Positions 34,791 through 46,200 of a stretch of DNA of 64,000 nucleotides are shown in pieces. Made by a program: the position numbers and the translations under genes. Position 1 is the first letter of the stretch. Each line of letters begins with the position of its first letter. Source of the stretch: Oscheius dolichura (Eukaryota > Nematoda > Chromadorea > Rhabditida > Rhabditidae); NCBI GenBank assembly GCA_932521035.1, contig OW051494.1:7364001-7428000 (forward strand). Direction: 5' to 3'. Under the pieces are notes generated by a model that worked only from the letters and a program-made list of their open reading frames with translations, was not told where the DNA came from and did no database searches.

Positions 34791-36167
34791 TCACGAGCAG
34801 GCCTGATGAGGATGCCACATCTTGCAGTTCGTCTCGAGGACCGTATGAATTTTATTATTCCATTTGGGGCATTGTTGGGCATTTTTCGTGGAGTCGGCCA
34901 TTTTCTCGTGGTTCACTGCATCTTTCTTCCATCTCACAACCATTTTCGGCTTTTTGGATTTGGACAAGGACGGCGCAACATCTGCCTCCGGGAGACCCAG
35001 CAAGGTGCGGGGACTCTTCGACCGCTGAACGCTACGAGATGAGCAAGGAGTGACGACGGCCAGATGCTCCTGAATCCATCTGGTTCGTTGGAAAAATAGA
35101 TATAAATAACCAAAAGCAATTCTTCTGGAAAATCATTTCGCGTCTGGAGAGCTTCGAGGACGAGCTCGTGGTCCAGGTTGACCGTGTTCCAATGGAGGTA
35201 GCCGGCCGTCGCCGGGGAATTCTTCGTCGGCCGGACGGCTTCCTGGCTGGAATCCCTTCGTCTACGTCGCTCATACAGCCTCACATGATCGCTTTTCTGG
35301 TGTCTCTCGTCGCGGATCGGCAGCTCAATGCAATCGGCCACCAGACTCAACATCTCAGGGGACAACTGGGGCGGATGGACGACTACACATTTCCAGCCGT
35401 TGAGCTGGATCATTTTCACGGTCAGGGCGAACTCGATTGACTCGTCTGAAGAAGATACCAATTACGGAAAAGAGGGAGGACAACACCTGAGATGAGGAGC
35501 AGGGTGCCGGAGGAAGGCGCCCTGGTTATCTGTTGCCAGATGGATGACACCACATGATACGTCTCTTTCGACTCAAAGAATTCCAGCTGACAGTTGGGAA
35601 GGGCCCGTACAGCCTGTAGCACGTCGGAGGAGGCCCTCTGGGGGTCGAGGCCGATGAGTATCCGGTCGAGGGACTGCTGGAGGCGCGAGGAGACCTAAAC
35701 TCTCCTGGCACATAGGAGGAAGCGACGAGAGGGACTCACATAGTCGAACATTGTGGAAATATTGCACGGCGGCAGAGGCACGGAGTGGTAGTTGTAGAAG
35801 GCGTAGACGGGAGGCCGTTTGTCTTCCACCATCTCACCGGGCGAAATGAAGCCGGGCGGCGGCAGGACGGATAGAGATCGACAGGAAATCCGATCGGACA
35901 GGAGAGTGGCAGCCATGTTGAGACAGATCTTGTTCATTACAGGGAAAAGACTGGCGCGAACAGATGCGAACGCCAACTCAAGAATAAGCCTCTTTTTTTC
36001 GCTTTCGGAAAGCTGTCGCTCTTTGGGGACGAGGCGTCTCCCTTGTGAAAGGGGACAACGACGCTGTCCATTGCCTGAACCTCATCAAGCCATCCCTTAC
36101 CAAAGACCATGACAGCCATGTGTCGAGCCAGCCTCTTATAAATCGACGCCTTGGCCGGAAGGGGCAT
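34791..36167 (-). CDS. NYN/PIN-like domain protein, probably catalytically degenerate
   Basis: Resembles the NYN nuclease fold of MARF1-type proteins. PPVYAFYNYHSVPLPPCNIS corresponds to the first strand (family F-x-D-x-x-N). LDRILIGLDPQRASSDVL follows, then LPNCQLEFFESKET, TLLLISDESIEFALTV (family S-S-D-x-x-F) and GWKCVVVHPP. The first catalytic Asp is replaced (FYNYHS) and the middle acidic pair is absent; only the LISD Asp remains, so an RNA-binding or structural role is more likely than nuclease. Upstream lies a charged helix (KERQLSESEKKRLILELAF) reached across a 26-nt intron at 36075-36100; downstream a basic tail (SKSKKPKMVVRWKKDA) ends HPHQACS. I start at MPLPAKASIYKRL; MAVMVFG 16 codons later is an alternative. 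Family assignment rests on strand order, not a search. Confidence 0.55.
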
Positions 36168-36236
36168 GTGTCCTCGTCCCCGCGTCCCCCAAAGTAACGG
36201 TAGATGCCAGACTGCCATATGGAAGAGGATCCGTTG

Positions 36237-36310
36237 TACCGTAAAACTTGTGATAGAACTCCCCGGGGTTGTATTTTTCGATCCTCTTTTTGGAGGGAGT
36301 TCTATTACAA

Positions 36311-36348
<38 letters not shown>

Positions 36349-36368
36349 GTAATACAAGTTTTACGGTA
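36237..36368. mobile_element. TA-flanked MITE with internal poly-G tract
   Basis: Perfect 13-bp inverted repeats (CCGTAAAACTTGT left, ACAAGTTTTACGG right) flanked by TA on both sides, as in Tc1/mariner-type insertions. A second inverted pair inside (ATAGAACTCC and GGAGTTCTAT) shows it was a longer palindrome. A 36-nt G run interrupts the right arm. No coding capacity. Confidence 0.75.
36311..36346 (+). repeat. 36-nt uninterrupted poly-G tract
   Basis: Directly visible run of 36 G inside the MITE right arm. Long G tracts can form G-quadruplexes; in C. elegans such tracts need the helicase DOG-1/FANCJ for stability. Confidence 0.9.
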
Positions 36369-36607
36369 TATACCCTAGGAGACTCCAGTTGTTCGTTTCC
36401 TCTCTAGGAGCTTCCAAATTTCCGATATCTGTCAACTGTATATCTGTCAGCCAGCCGAGGCCTCCGCCGCCGATTTAATTAAGACCTTCGTCGAAATTCC
36501 CAGGCATCCCCCGTCAATTGTCTCTACCTCGAGGAAAATAAATGGTGGAAGAGCGGGGGGAGCCAATATAAGCAGAGAAAATCCACTCGCCTCAGCCACT
36601 CTTCACC

Positions 36608-36865
36608 ATGTCCCGACGACAGTATCCTCCCACCTTGGCTGAGATTTCAGGCTACAGGGGTGCCCCCGCCTCTGCTCCCCAAAGACAGAAGAATTTTAGG
36701 CTTGAGGCCGGAGACACTGTTTTTTCGTCGAAGACAGCCAAGGACAGCCATGGACCATCCCGGAGTTCTGAGTCCAGTCCGACGTCTGTCCATGTCCCGG
36801 TCGTTGTCCTCGAGAATTCAATCAAGTTTTCAGCACCCATTAGCTTCTATTTTCTAGAAAGATAA
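36608..36865 (+). CDS. Small orphan ORF, 85 aa, behind a TATA-like box
   Basis: The ATG lies about 40 bp downstream of an AATATAAG box at about 36566 and a short pyrimidine-rich leader. The frame reads MSRRQYPPTLAEISGYRGAP, then Ser/Pro-rich sequence with no hydrophobic signal, and stops just before AATAAA near 36880. Leader layout and size resemble the small genes at 49-63 kb, but the protein is not coiled-coil. About 180 bp of it is repeated at 37010-37200. Could be a real small gene or a first exon of the EGF gene. Confidence 0.35.
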   Translation: MSRRQYPPTLAEISGYRGAPASAPQRQKNFRLEAGDTVFSSKTAKDSHGPSRSSESSPTSVHVPVVVLENSIKFSAPISFYFLER

Positions 36866-37009
36866 AGTTCGCCTCGAGAAAAAATAAAGATGAGGCTGGA
36901 GACAAGAAGGGAAGGCCTCCTCCCGTGGCCTGCCCCCGCCTCGCCTACAGTATCTTGGTTGGAAGATGCTACAGGTCATTGACTCCTCTCCTCCAGTCAA
37001 AAGGAATTT

Positions 37010-37200
37010 CAGCTTAGGCCCGTGGAGACCGTCATCAGAGTTGGAGGAGAATCCGTCGTCCTTGGGTGGTCGTCGGAGACAATAAGGCCATGGGCCTCAT
37101 GGGCGGGGTTCTGAGTCTCGTCCCACGTCCGTCCGTGTCCCTGTCGTTGTCCCCCGTCGCCTCGAAAAATGAAAACCTAATCGAGGCTTTAGTTCATCCC
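37010..37200 (+). repeat. Diverged partial duplicate of the 36.7-kb ORF
   Basis: Segments such as GGGTTCTGAGTCTCGTCC and CGTGTCCCTGTCGTTGTCC repeat sequence found at 36,760-36,810 in the same order and spacing, preceded in both by an AAAAGGAATTTCAG or AGAAGAATTTTAG acceptor-like string. The copy has frame breaks, so it may be a dead duplicate or a duplicated exon. Confidence 0.5.
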
Positions 37201-37212
37201 CATCAATTTTAG

Positions 37213-40200
37213 GCAGTGCTGTTCCAGTTCCCATTGAAGAAGATTCGACTGACCCGACCAATTGTGGAACTCGGGTGAGGCACGAGGGGAGCCAACTGAT
37301 GGCAGCGTCTTCAGGTCAATACGGCATCTCTTCGAGGTGACAAATGCTTCCAAAAATGGGCGGCTGATCCGAGGGGCACCTGCCAGCGCTACCCGGGATC
37401 GGCGAACGACAACACCCGGCGTGGATCGTTCACGGGAACCATCTGTCTATGCAACATCGGGTACACGACCAGTGGCTACAGTTGCAGTACGCGATACATC
37501 CTATCACTATAGTAGTCCTCCCTTCAGCTGAGAGATGCCCAACCGACATGCCCGATATTTGTGCCGGTGGTCGCCAACAGTGTTACTTGGACGACAACAA
37601 TCAGCCGGACTGTATATGTCTCAAGGGGTATAATCTGACGCAGGGAAATTGCATCCGGCAGTCCAATTACTGCGATACTTGCGAATTCAACTGCCACATG
37701 TCCCAAAAATGCATCGCCTCGAGTGACTTAGAGACAGGAGAGGGATACACATGCTCACCTTGCGATGAGAACCTCGGCTTCAAGACGAGCATGAGCGGAG
37801 GCAACTCCGCCTGGTGTACCAGTGAGTTTCCTGGGATTGTCCTCCCTTCTATCTTCCGCTTTTGCAGATATCGACGAATGTACAACAGGGACACACAGGT
37901 GCGACTCGAATGCCGAGTGCACGGACAAGAATCCCGAGGTCGAGAACGGCACCAAATACACCTGCCAATGCAAGGCCGGATGGGTGGGGATCGGCACGGT
38001 TTGCAACCCCTGTACGAACGCTAACGAGTGCCTCACCCCCAACGTCTGTGGCAAGAACTCGAACTGTACGGACACACCGGGCAGTTACACCTGCAAGTGT
38101 CTGACGGGCTACAAGCCAGGCGGCACCACCTACTCGGCCCAGGGACATCAGGACTGTATCGACATCAACGAGTGCACCGAGACTCAGTCTCCCTGCATGG
38201 CCTTCTCCCAATGCAACAACACCGAGGGCTCCTACGAGTGCCCCTGTAACACGGGATACGTCGGAGACGGAAAGACACGAGGATGCAAACGTAAGCGACT
38301 CCACTCGTTCTAGACTCCTTTTCAGTGGATGACCGGATCTGCCTCACTTGTGACAAAAAGACGACGACTTGCGGGGTCAATAGCGCTCAGACTGCCTACG
38401 AGTGCAAGTGTATCGCTGTAAGTGTCATATCTCCCCCAAAGTGGCCCCTTCCAGAATCACACGGTGATCCCTGGCAATAAGACCAGCTGCCAGCCCGTGA
38501 CCTATTGCGACAAGAACCCCAGGTGTGCCCCGGCTCCCAAATCCATTTGCACCGACAAGCCCGACGGTTCCGGCTATACCTGTGAATGTGCACCGGGATA
38601 CGTGGACGAGGGAACTGACGACAAGGCCGGAAAGGGATTCGTCTGCTATTGTAGGCAGTCACTCCCTGCTTTTTATGAGTTCCGATTCCAGCCGAGGATC
38701 CCTGCCAGAGAGGTGCCCCCTGTGCCCTGGTGGCCCACACTGTGTGCACGAGGACCAATGCGAAGAAAGAAGGATACCAATGTGACTGTCAGAAGGGCTA
38801 TGTCCGCCAGGTTGCAGGCCAAGGCAATGATTCGGCCCCCTGCTTCGGTAGGTTATACCAAAAAGAGAAAAGCTTTCTCCAGAGGAAAATGGACCTCAAG
38901 CCAACAACTGCACCCAGTGTCGACCCAACTCGGAGATTTGTTTGTCCGTGGGGAACGACGACAGTGGAAAACTGAAGCAGTGTTCGTGTGCCCCGGGATA
39001 CAAGAGGCCGGAAGGAGAAGGCTACGGCGAGTGCATGAGTAGGTATTCTCAGGACATAGAGGAGGATGAGTTTAGATATCAACGAGTGTCAGAACGCCGC
39101 GGCCAACGAGTGTGACCCTATCCGAGCCGAGTGTTTCGACGAATCCCCGACAAAGGAAAACGGCAATGTCAAGTACAGATGTAAATGTCTGGCTGGCTTC
39201 ACTGGAGATGGAACCAAGAACACCTGCGTAGATATTGTTGAGTGTACGGAGACACCAGATATCTGTGGGACTACGGGGGAGAAGATCTGCGAGAACTTGG
39301 TCCCTGGGTACAAGGTAAGTAAAGGAGACGCTATGAGGAACTCGATGATACATTTCAGTGCAACTGCAACAAGGGCTTCATTGAGAATACGCAGGATAAG
39401 AGCAAGTGTGACAATATCGACGAGTGCGCGCTCTCCCTGGCCGACTGCAATGCCAACACCCGTTGCGTCGATACCGTAAGACTTGTCTCTGGCCAGAAGA
39501 GATGACTTTCAGAACGGTGGCTACAACTGTACCTGCGACATCGAGAAGAACTTCTTCGTCAACGGGACAAACGAGCACGGTGTGACCTGTGGAATCTACA
39601 ACGTCTGCAAGGAGGGTCTCCAAGTAGGCAGACACCCCGAGGGAGGATGGCGACCACTTCCAGGGAAAAGGAAACGACGTGGCCAAGGCCTGCCCCGACC
39701 CGAACCACATCTGTACCCAGGACGGCAACAGCTACACCTGTAGATGCCCCGATGGATTTGTTGCTAATGGACAGACTTGTGTCGACATCCCGGAATGTCG
39801 GGACGAGCAGAAGAACGACTGTGACGGGGAGTCGACCACCTGCGACGAGAGGGTTCCCGGCTACGTTTGCGTCTGTAAGCCAGGCTTCGTCGAGATTCCT
39901 GGCAATAGCAAAAGATGCGAAGGTACACCCCCTTCCTACCCTTTGAGTCCGGGTAATTGCAGACGAAAATGAATGTGACACCATGCCTCTGGAACGCCTC
40001 TGTAACCCGAATTCCAACTGCAACAATACCCGTGGAAGCTACCGCTGCACATGCAAAGATGGTTTCGAAATTTCTGGAGGGCAGATGAATAAACCCAATT
40101 GTAAACGTAGGCCAGAGACAGCTACATTTTACCCACACCTTTCCAGCCAAGAACCCCTGTGCCAGTTCCATCAATCCCTGCTACGGTGGAGACTGCATCT

Positions 40201-43200
40201 ATGACCCGTTCAAGGCAGCCTACCACACCTGTAGGTGCAACTACGGCCTGACGGACCACAACACAACAACGTGTATTGGTAAGTGAAGAGCCCTCTCCCC
40301 CTGATTTCGATATTTTTAGACTCCAAATACTGCGACTCCAGCGACTTCTACAAGTGTCCCCCCTACTCGAAGTGTAAGGGGAAGGTCTGCGAGTGTGACC
40401 CGGGCTATTCCTGGGGAGCAGTGCAGATGCCGCTAAATCGAGATACCTTCCAACAGCGAGCCTGTAATCAGATTAACTGGTGCCAGGTCTACGGGTTCAA
40501 GGAGTGTATCCAAAAGGGAAAGAAGTGTAATAATACGGGACCTGGAACAGGAGAATGCTTCTGCGACGCTGGGTTCCGGATGGACCGCGACGGTTGTCAC
40601 AACATCGAAGAATGTAACGAAAGCCAAGCCAAGGGAATTTCCATCTGCCCGGCCAAGAGCGACTGCATCGACACCCCCGGCAGCTACCGTTGCGAATGTT
40701 CGGATGGCTACTACATCATTGCGGCCAAGAGCAACGAGACCCATCCCACGTGCGAGGACCTGAACGAGTGTGACTACAAACAGGACAACTGCTCCTCCTA
40801 CAAGAACACCGAGTGCAACAACCTGAACGGAGGATTCGAGTGCATCTGTAAGCCAGGATTCGAACCGGAGCAGATCGGCGGGTCAGAGTGAGTTGAGGGA
40901 AGAATAGGGGAGACACAGGGCCTGTTTCAGCGACGGGCGTTTGTCCAACCGAAACTGTGTCTGGCAGGATCCTTGCAAGAATAACCCTTGTGAAGAGGTA
41001 ACTTCGTCCTCGGAAGAGATCATCCGGCCGTTTTCAGAGAGCCGTATGTGACTCGAGTTCTGGTTGCGTCGTATGTAAGTGTCCTCCCGGCTACCATGGA
41101 TCGGGAACAAAGGAGCTGCCATGCATTGATGACGAGGAGTGCCTGTGGGGAAAGGACAACTGCACGGCCACCACGGAGAATTGTATCAATCTGCCAGGCT
41201 CATTCCGATGTGACTGCAAGCCCGGCTTCGAGAAGAACAGCAAGGGAGTCTGCGAGGACAGGAACGAGTGCAAGAAGACGCCGACCATCTGCGAGGAGAG
41301 GTCGAACAGCTACTGCAACAACACCTACGGCAGCTACTTCTGCGTCTGTAAGGACGGCTTCATCTTTGACCCGAAGACCCAAAAGTGTGTCGGTGAGTCT
41401 TGCCCTCCCTGCCCCTTTGAGAGATCCTTTTTCAGACTACAAAGAATGCTCCCAGCCAGAATTCTGTGGTCCTTCCCCTGGAAACAAGTGCAATGAGCTG
41501 GAGGGATCGTACGAATGTGTCTGTGACCCCGGATACGAGAAGCCGTGCGGCAAAGCCAATAAGCAGTGCCCCTGCAAAAACATCAACGAGTGCGACAACG
41601 CGACCGCCTGCGATAAGAACGCCATCTGCGAAGACAAACCCGGAAGTTACATCTGCAAGTGTAAGGAGAACTACCGGGAGGAGGATGCCCGCAAGTCGGG
41701 CGGATGCAAGTACATCTCTATCTGCGAGCGGAACAACTGCACCAACCCACACACACATTGTGTCTCGGTGAACGAGGAGAAGATCAGGTGCGATTGTGAC
41801 GACGGCTACATCATGAGCAACGGCGTGTGTCAGCCGAACCCCTGTCTCAAGATAAAATGCGAGGGAGGCACCTGCATTCCCCAGGAGGACAAGGGCCAAC
41901 TGACCACATTCTGCCAATGTAGCAACAGCTCGGAGAGGTACGACCCGGAGAAAGACAAATGTGTCAATTCCAATGTCTGCAAATGCCCCAATGGGGCTGT
42001 CACCTGCACTAACAGCACGGCCTGCTCCGATCCCCCGGTGATGAAGTGCACCCCAGCCGGCGCTGAACCCGAGTGCCAATGCTTCCCATACCTCAAGTTT
42101 AACGAGAAGACGCGAAAATGCGAAAGTATGTCTCCTATCATTTTTTTACCGTAACCAAACGACGTTCAGACTGCGACGAGTGTCTGGGCAAGTGTCCTCC
42201 GGACTCGGTCCGCCACATTCTGAAGAACAACCTCGGCTACAACTACGACCGCGACTGTAAATGCAAGCTGGGCTACATTTGGAGACCGTCGCGAGATCCT
42301 CTAGCTCCTGGAAAGTGTGTCAGTAAGTGGAGGACGGCTTCCGCGGCTAAATCTGTCCGCCTTCAGTTGACAAGGACTGTCAGCTGCAGGGATTCTGTGC
42401 CAGCAACCCGATGACTACCTGTTGGGACGGCGTGTGTATCTGCAACTCGGACAAGCTATTCAAGGCAGCTGACAATGGCACCTGCTACAGTGAGTGATCT
42501 TTCCCATACCTACAGTAATCTTTTCCGTTCAAGAGATGGACAGCTGTAAAGTGTTCAAAGAACACTATAGAGTGGACCGGTGCCAGGGGAATGGAACCAT
42601 CGCTGATGGACGAGGCGATGAATGCGAATGCGACTGTCTGCCCGGATACTGGAAGGACTGTGTCGACGGAAATACCGTCTGCAAAGGTGTGGTTTCCCCT
42701 TCCTCCTCCTTTAGAGATGATGGCTTCCAGACATAGACGAGTGCAAAAAGAACAAGTTGTCGCCGTGCTACAATCGCATAGACGAGCCGTATTGTGTCAA
42801 CACGCCCGGCAGCTTCTACTGTACCTGTAACATGACCATTGAGACACAAGGCTACATCGTCAACGATAACGGCGAATGTGTCCCTCCGGATCTCTGTAAG
42901 AGCCGCGCCCCCTGCCCGGGACAGTCCAGCTGCATCCCGGCCGATGGCACCTGCGCCTGTGACGACGGATTCACGAATGGGAAAGACGTAAGGGACCAGG
43001 TGGATAGCTGGACAACGACTTCCAGGGTGCTTGTGTCGACCGAAACGAGTGTGCCGACAACACATTCGTGTGCCCCACATACTCGTCGTGTAACGATACG
43101 TTCGGTGGCTATGACTGTATCTGTGACAAGGGCTACGAGAGGAAGGACTCCAGCCCGTACACGGCAATTGGAAAATATGGCAAGAAGACACTTAACTACA

Positions 43201-46200
43201 CCTGCGAGGACATCAATGAATGCGAAAACAGTGAGTAGTTACAGTACCGTCTCTAAAAAGGACAGCAGGTGGAGCAGAGACGATGGCTCTGAGAAAGGCC
43301 GATCCCTGCCCGACGGGCGGCGAGTGTGTCAACTATCCCGGCGATTACAATTGTACCTGTGGGGAGGGCTACATCCAGCTGAACTCCAAGGAGTGCCAGC
43401 CAATCCTGAGTAAGAGCGAAGGCGGATGGCTCAGAATCGTTGTCTTCTTCAGGAGACTCGTGTGCCAACTGCAGTGTGTATGCCAGCTGTCCGTCTGACG
43501 GCGACACCAGGAAGTGTCAATGTAACATGCACTACAAGGGAGACGGCATCGGAGACGGCGGCTGCACAGGTACACTAGCTTCTAGTTCTTCCAGGTAGTT
43601 GTCTCCTTTTTCAGTTATCGACTACTGTAACCCTGCCAAGAAGACGTGTCACACATATGCCAAGTGCACCGACCTCAAGCCCGGCTTCAAATGCGAATGC
43701 AAGGAGGGATACGAGGGAGATGGATTGGCCTCCGGTAACGGCTGCAACTGTGCGTGTCTTATCGATTGGATTGAACGGAGAGTTTAGTGATCAACTTCTG
43801 CGCCAGGGAAAACTTCTGCCCTCAGGATGCCAACTGCACCCATATTGGTGCCACTCCCCAGCCGACGCCCGACGGCGTCCTCGCAAAGGCGTGGACCACC
43901 TGCATCTGTCGAGAAGGATACGTATTCGTCCGGAAAACCTTCACATGTGAAGGTATATTTTGGTGTAGGGGGAGCACCGTACTTGTGCCTTTTCAGATGT
44001 GAATGAGTGCGAGTTGAATATGACGATCGACGAGAACCACACCCCCTGCCCGAAGATGGCCAACTGTACCAATACACAGGGCAGCTTCACGTGTGAATGC
44101 CGACCCGGCTGGGTGTACGACTCTGGGAAAAATGAATGTGACGATATCAACGAGTGCACCTCGGGACAGGCCGACTCGTGCAAGCCGGCCACTGGAAAAT
44201 GCCATAATACTGAAGGCTCGTGGGTTTGCAACTGTCTCCCCGGCTTCATGCACAAGAAGGACACTGACAAGATCTGTGAATGTAAGTAGAGACCTACAGT
44301 AACCTCAAAGAAACATGTTCAGATGTGAACAGATGTACTACACCAGCTAATCCCTGTAATAAGACGACATCCGACTGCTACGACGATTTCGCCGGTGGAT
44401 TCCGGTGCGAGTGCAAGACCGGCTACCAGCAGAGTCCGAACGAGCCTCTGAAATGCGTCGACATCAACGAGTGCACCTTCCCCAACAACTGCAATACCCT
44501 GACTCAGACCTGTGAGAACTTCGACGGCGGCTACAAGTGCGAATGCCGGACCGGCTACCACAAAGACGTTGGCCCTCTCCTCTCCTCCTCTAGCCCCCTT
44601 TCAGGACAAGGGCCTGTGTGCCCCGTCGACCCCCTGCAACCAGACGTGCCCCGACTATTCCATCTGTGTTCTGAACAGAGACAACTCGTCATCCTGCAAG
44701 TGTATCGACCACTACAAGTGGATCGCAGAGAACAGGACCTGCTCCATCGATGCCTGCAAGAACACCGACTGCGGCGAGGGCGGCACCTGCGTCATCGTCC
44801 AGAACAGAAATGATTCCCTCGCCAGTAAGAATTTAGAGGGCGTGGGAAGGCACAGCCAGCTTCAGATGCCCAACTGCCGTACAGATGCGAGTGCCAGAAG
44901 GGATACACCCTGGACCCCATCAGGAACCTCTGCAAAAAGGGAGACATTATCAACTGTGGCAGGGACGAAGCCTGTGGAGTGGGCTAGCCTATCCCTTCTG
45001 ATAGTAGTGTCTGTTTCAGATTGGCAGCTGCAAGGTGGCAAACAATGACAACGGTTACACGTGCGATTGCCCTAGTTCTGGCTGCTTCCCCCAATGCAAG
45101 GACATCGCCTGCGATCCCCTAGCCGAGTGCCGAACGGCCAAGCGAGATGGAAAGGTCGTCATCGCCTACTGCCAGTGCCCGGAGGGATACAGAGGATTCG
45201 GAACGGCCTCCACCGGCTGCTTCCCGATCCAAGACTGCGACGAGAGACTCTGCAGCAAGTACGCGGCCTGCAAACTGGTCGACGGCAAGTCCACCTGCGT
45301 CTGCGACTCACACTATGTCGGAAATGGAACATATTGTATTGGTGAGGACAGGAGAAGGGGCTGGGTAAGACGGGAAATATTTAGACAGGGACGAGTGCGA
45401 GGACAAGACACACAACTGCGATGACAAGGCCAACTGCATGAACATCCAGGGAGGATTCGTCTGTACATGCAAAGTAGGATTCACCGGATCTGGTACCAAG
45501 GGCAACTGCAAAGGTGAGTCAATCTCCGATGGCCAATAGTCTAAATGTGCCAGATATCAACGAATGCGACGTGACCCTCGGTCTGTCCGAGTGCAACATC
45601 ACCTCCACCAGCTGCAACAACACCAACGGCGGGTATCACTGTATCTGCAAGGACGGATACCGTAACACGACCGAAAAATTTACCCAGTGTCCTGGTGCCC
45701 ATCCTTGTTTGCCGTTTAAAATGACCTTTAGATATCAATGAGTGCGACGAGGAGAACACCTGTGGCGACCACAAATGTATCAATCTGGAGCCAGGATACG
45801 AGTGCGTCTGCAAACCTGGCTACCGCCTGACCACCAACAAGAGAGCCTGCGAAGATATTAACGAGTGCGAGACGGGCACCCACGATTGCAGCGCACAGGC
45901 TACATGCACCGACACGGGCGGCGGCTACACATGTGCATGTAAGGAGGGATACGAGGGAGACGGAAAGACATGCAAGATTATTGACAAGTGCGAGAACGAC
46001 AAGGACAACAACTGCAACAAGGACACCACCGTCTGCAAAATGCTCTCGAACTTGCCAAGCTACACATGCGAGTGCAAATCCGGCTACCAGAAACCGGCGG
46101 GGCAGTCCGAATGGCACACCTGCGAGGACATCAACGAGTGTCTGAACGAGACGATCTACGACCAGTCGACCACGGCCTGCAACAACGCCCCCGGCAGCTA

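Noticed and set aside
37849..38304. Long minus-strand ORFs across the EGF gene
   Set aside because: Val/Ala-rich antisense frames caused by high GC3; the plus strand has clear EGF cysteine spacing.
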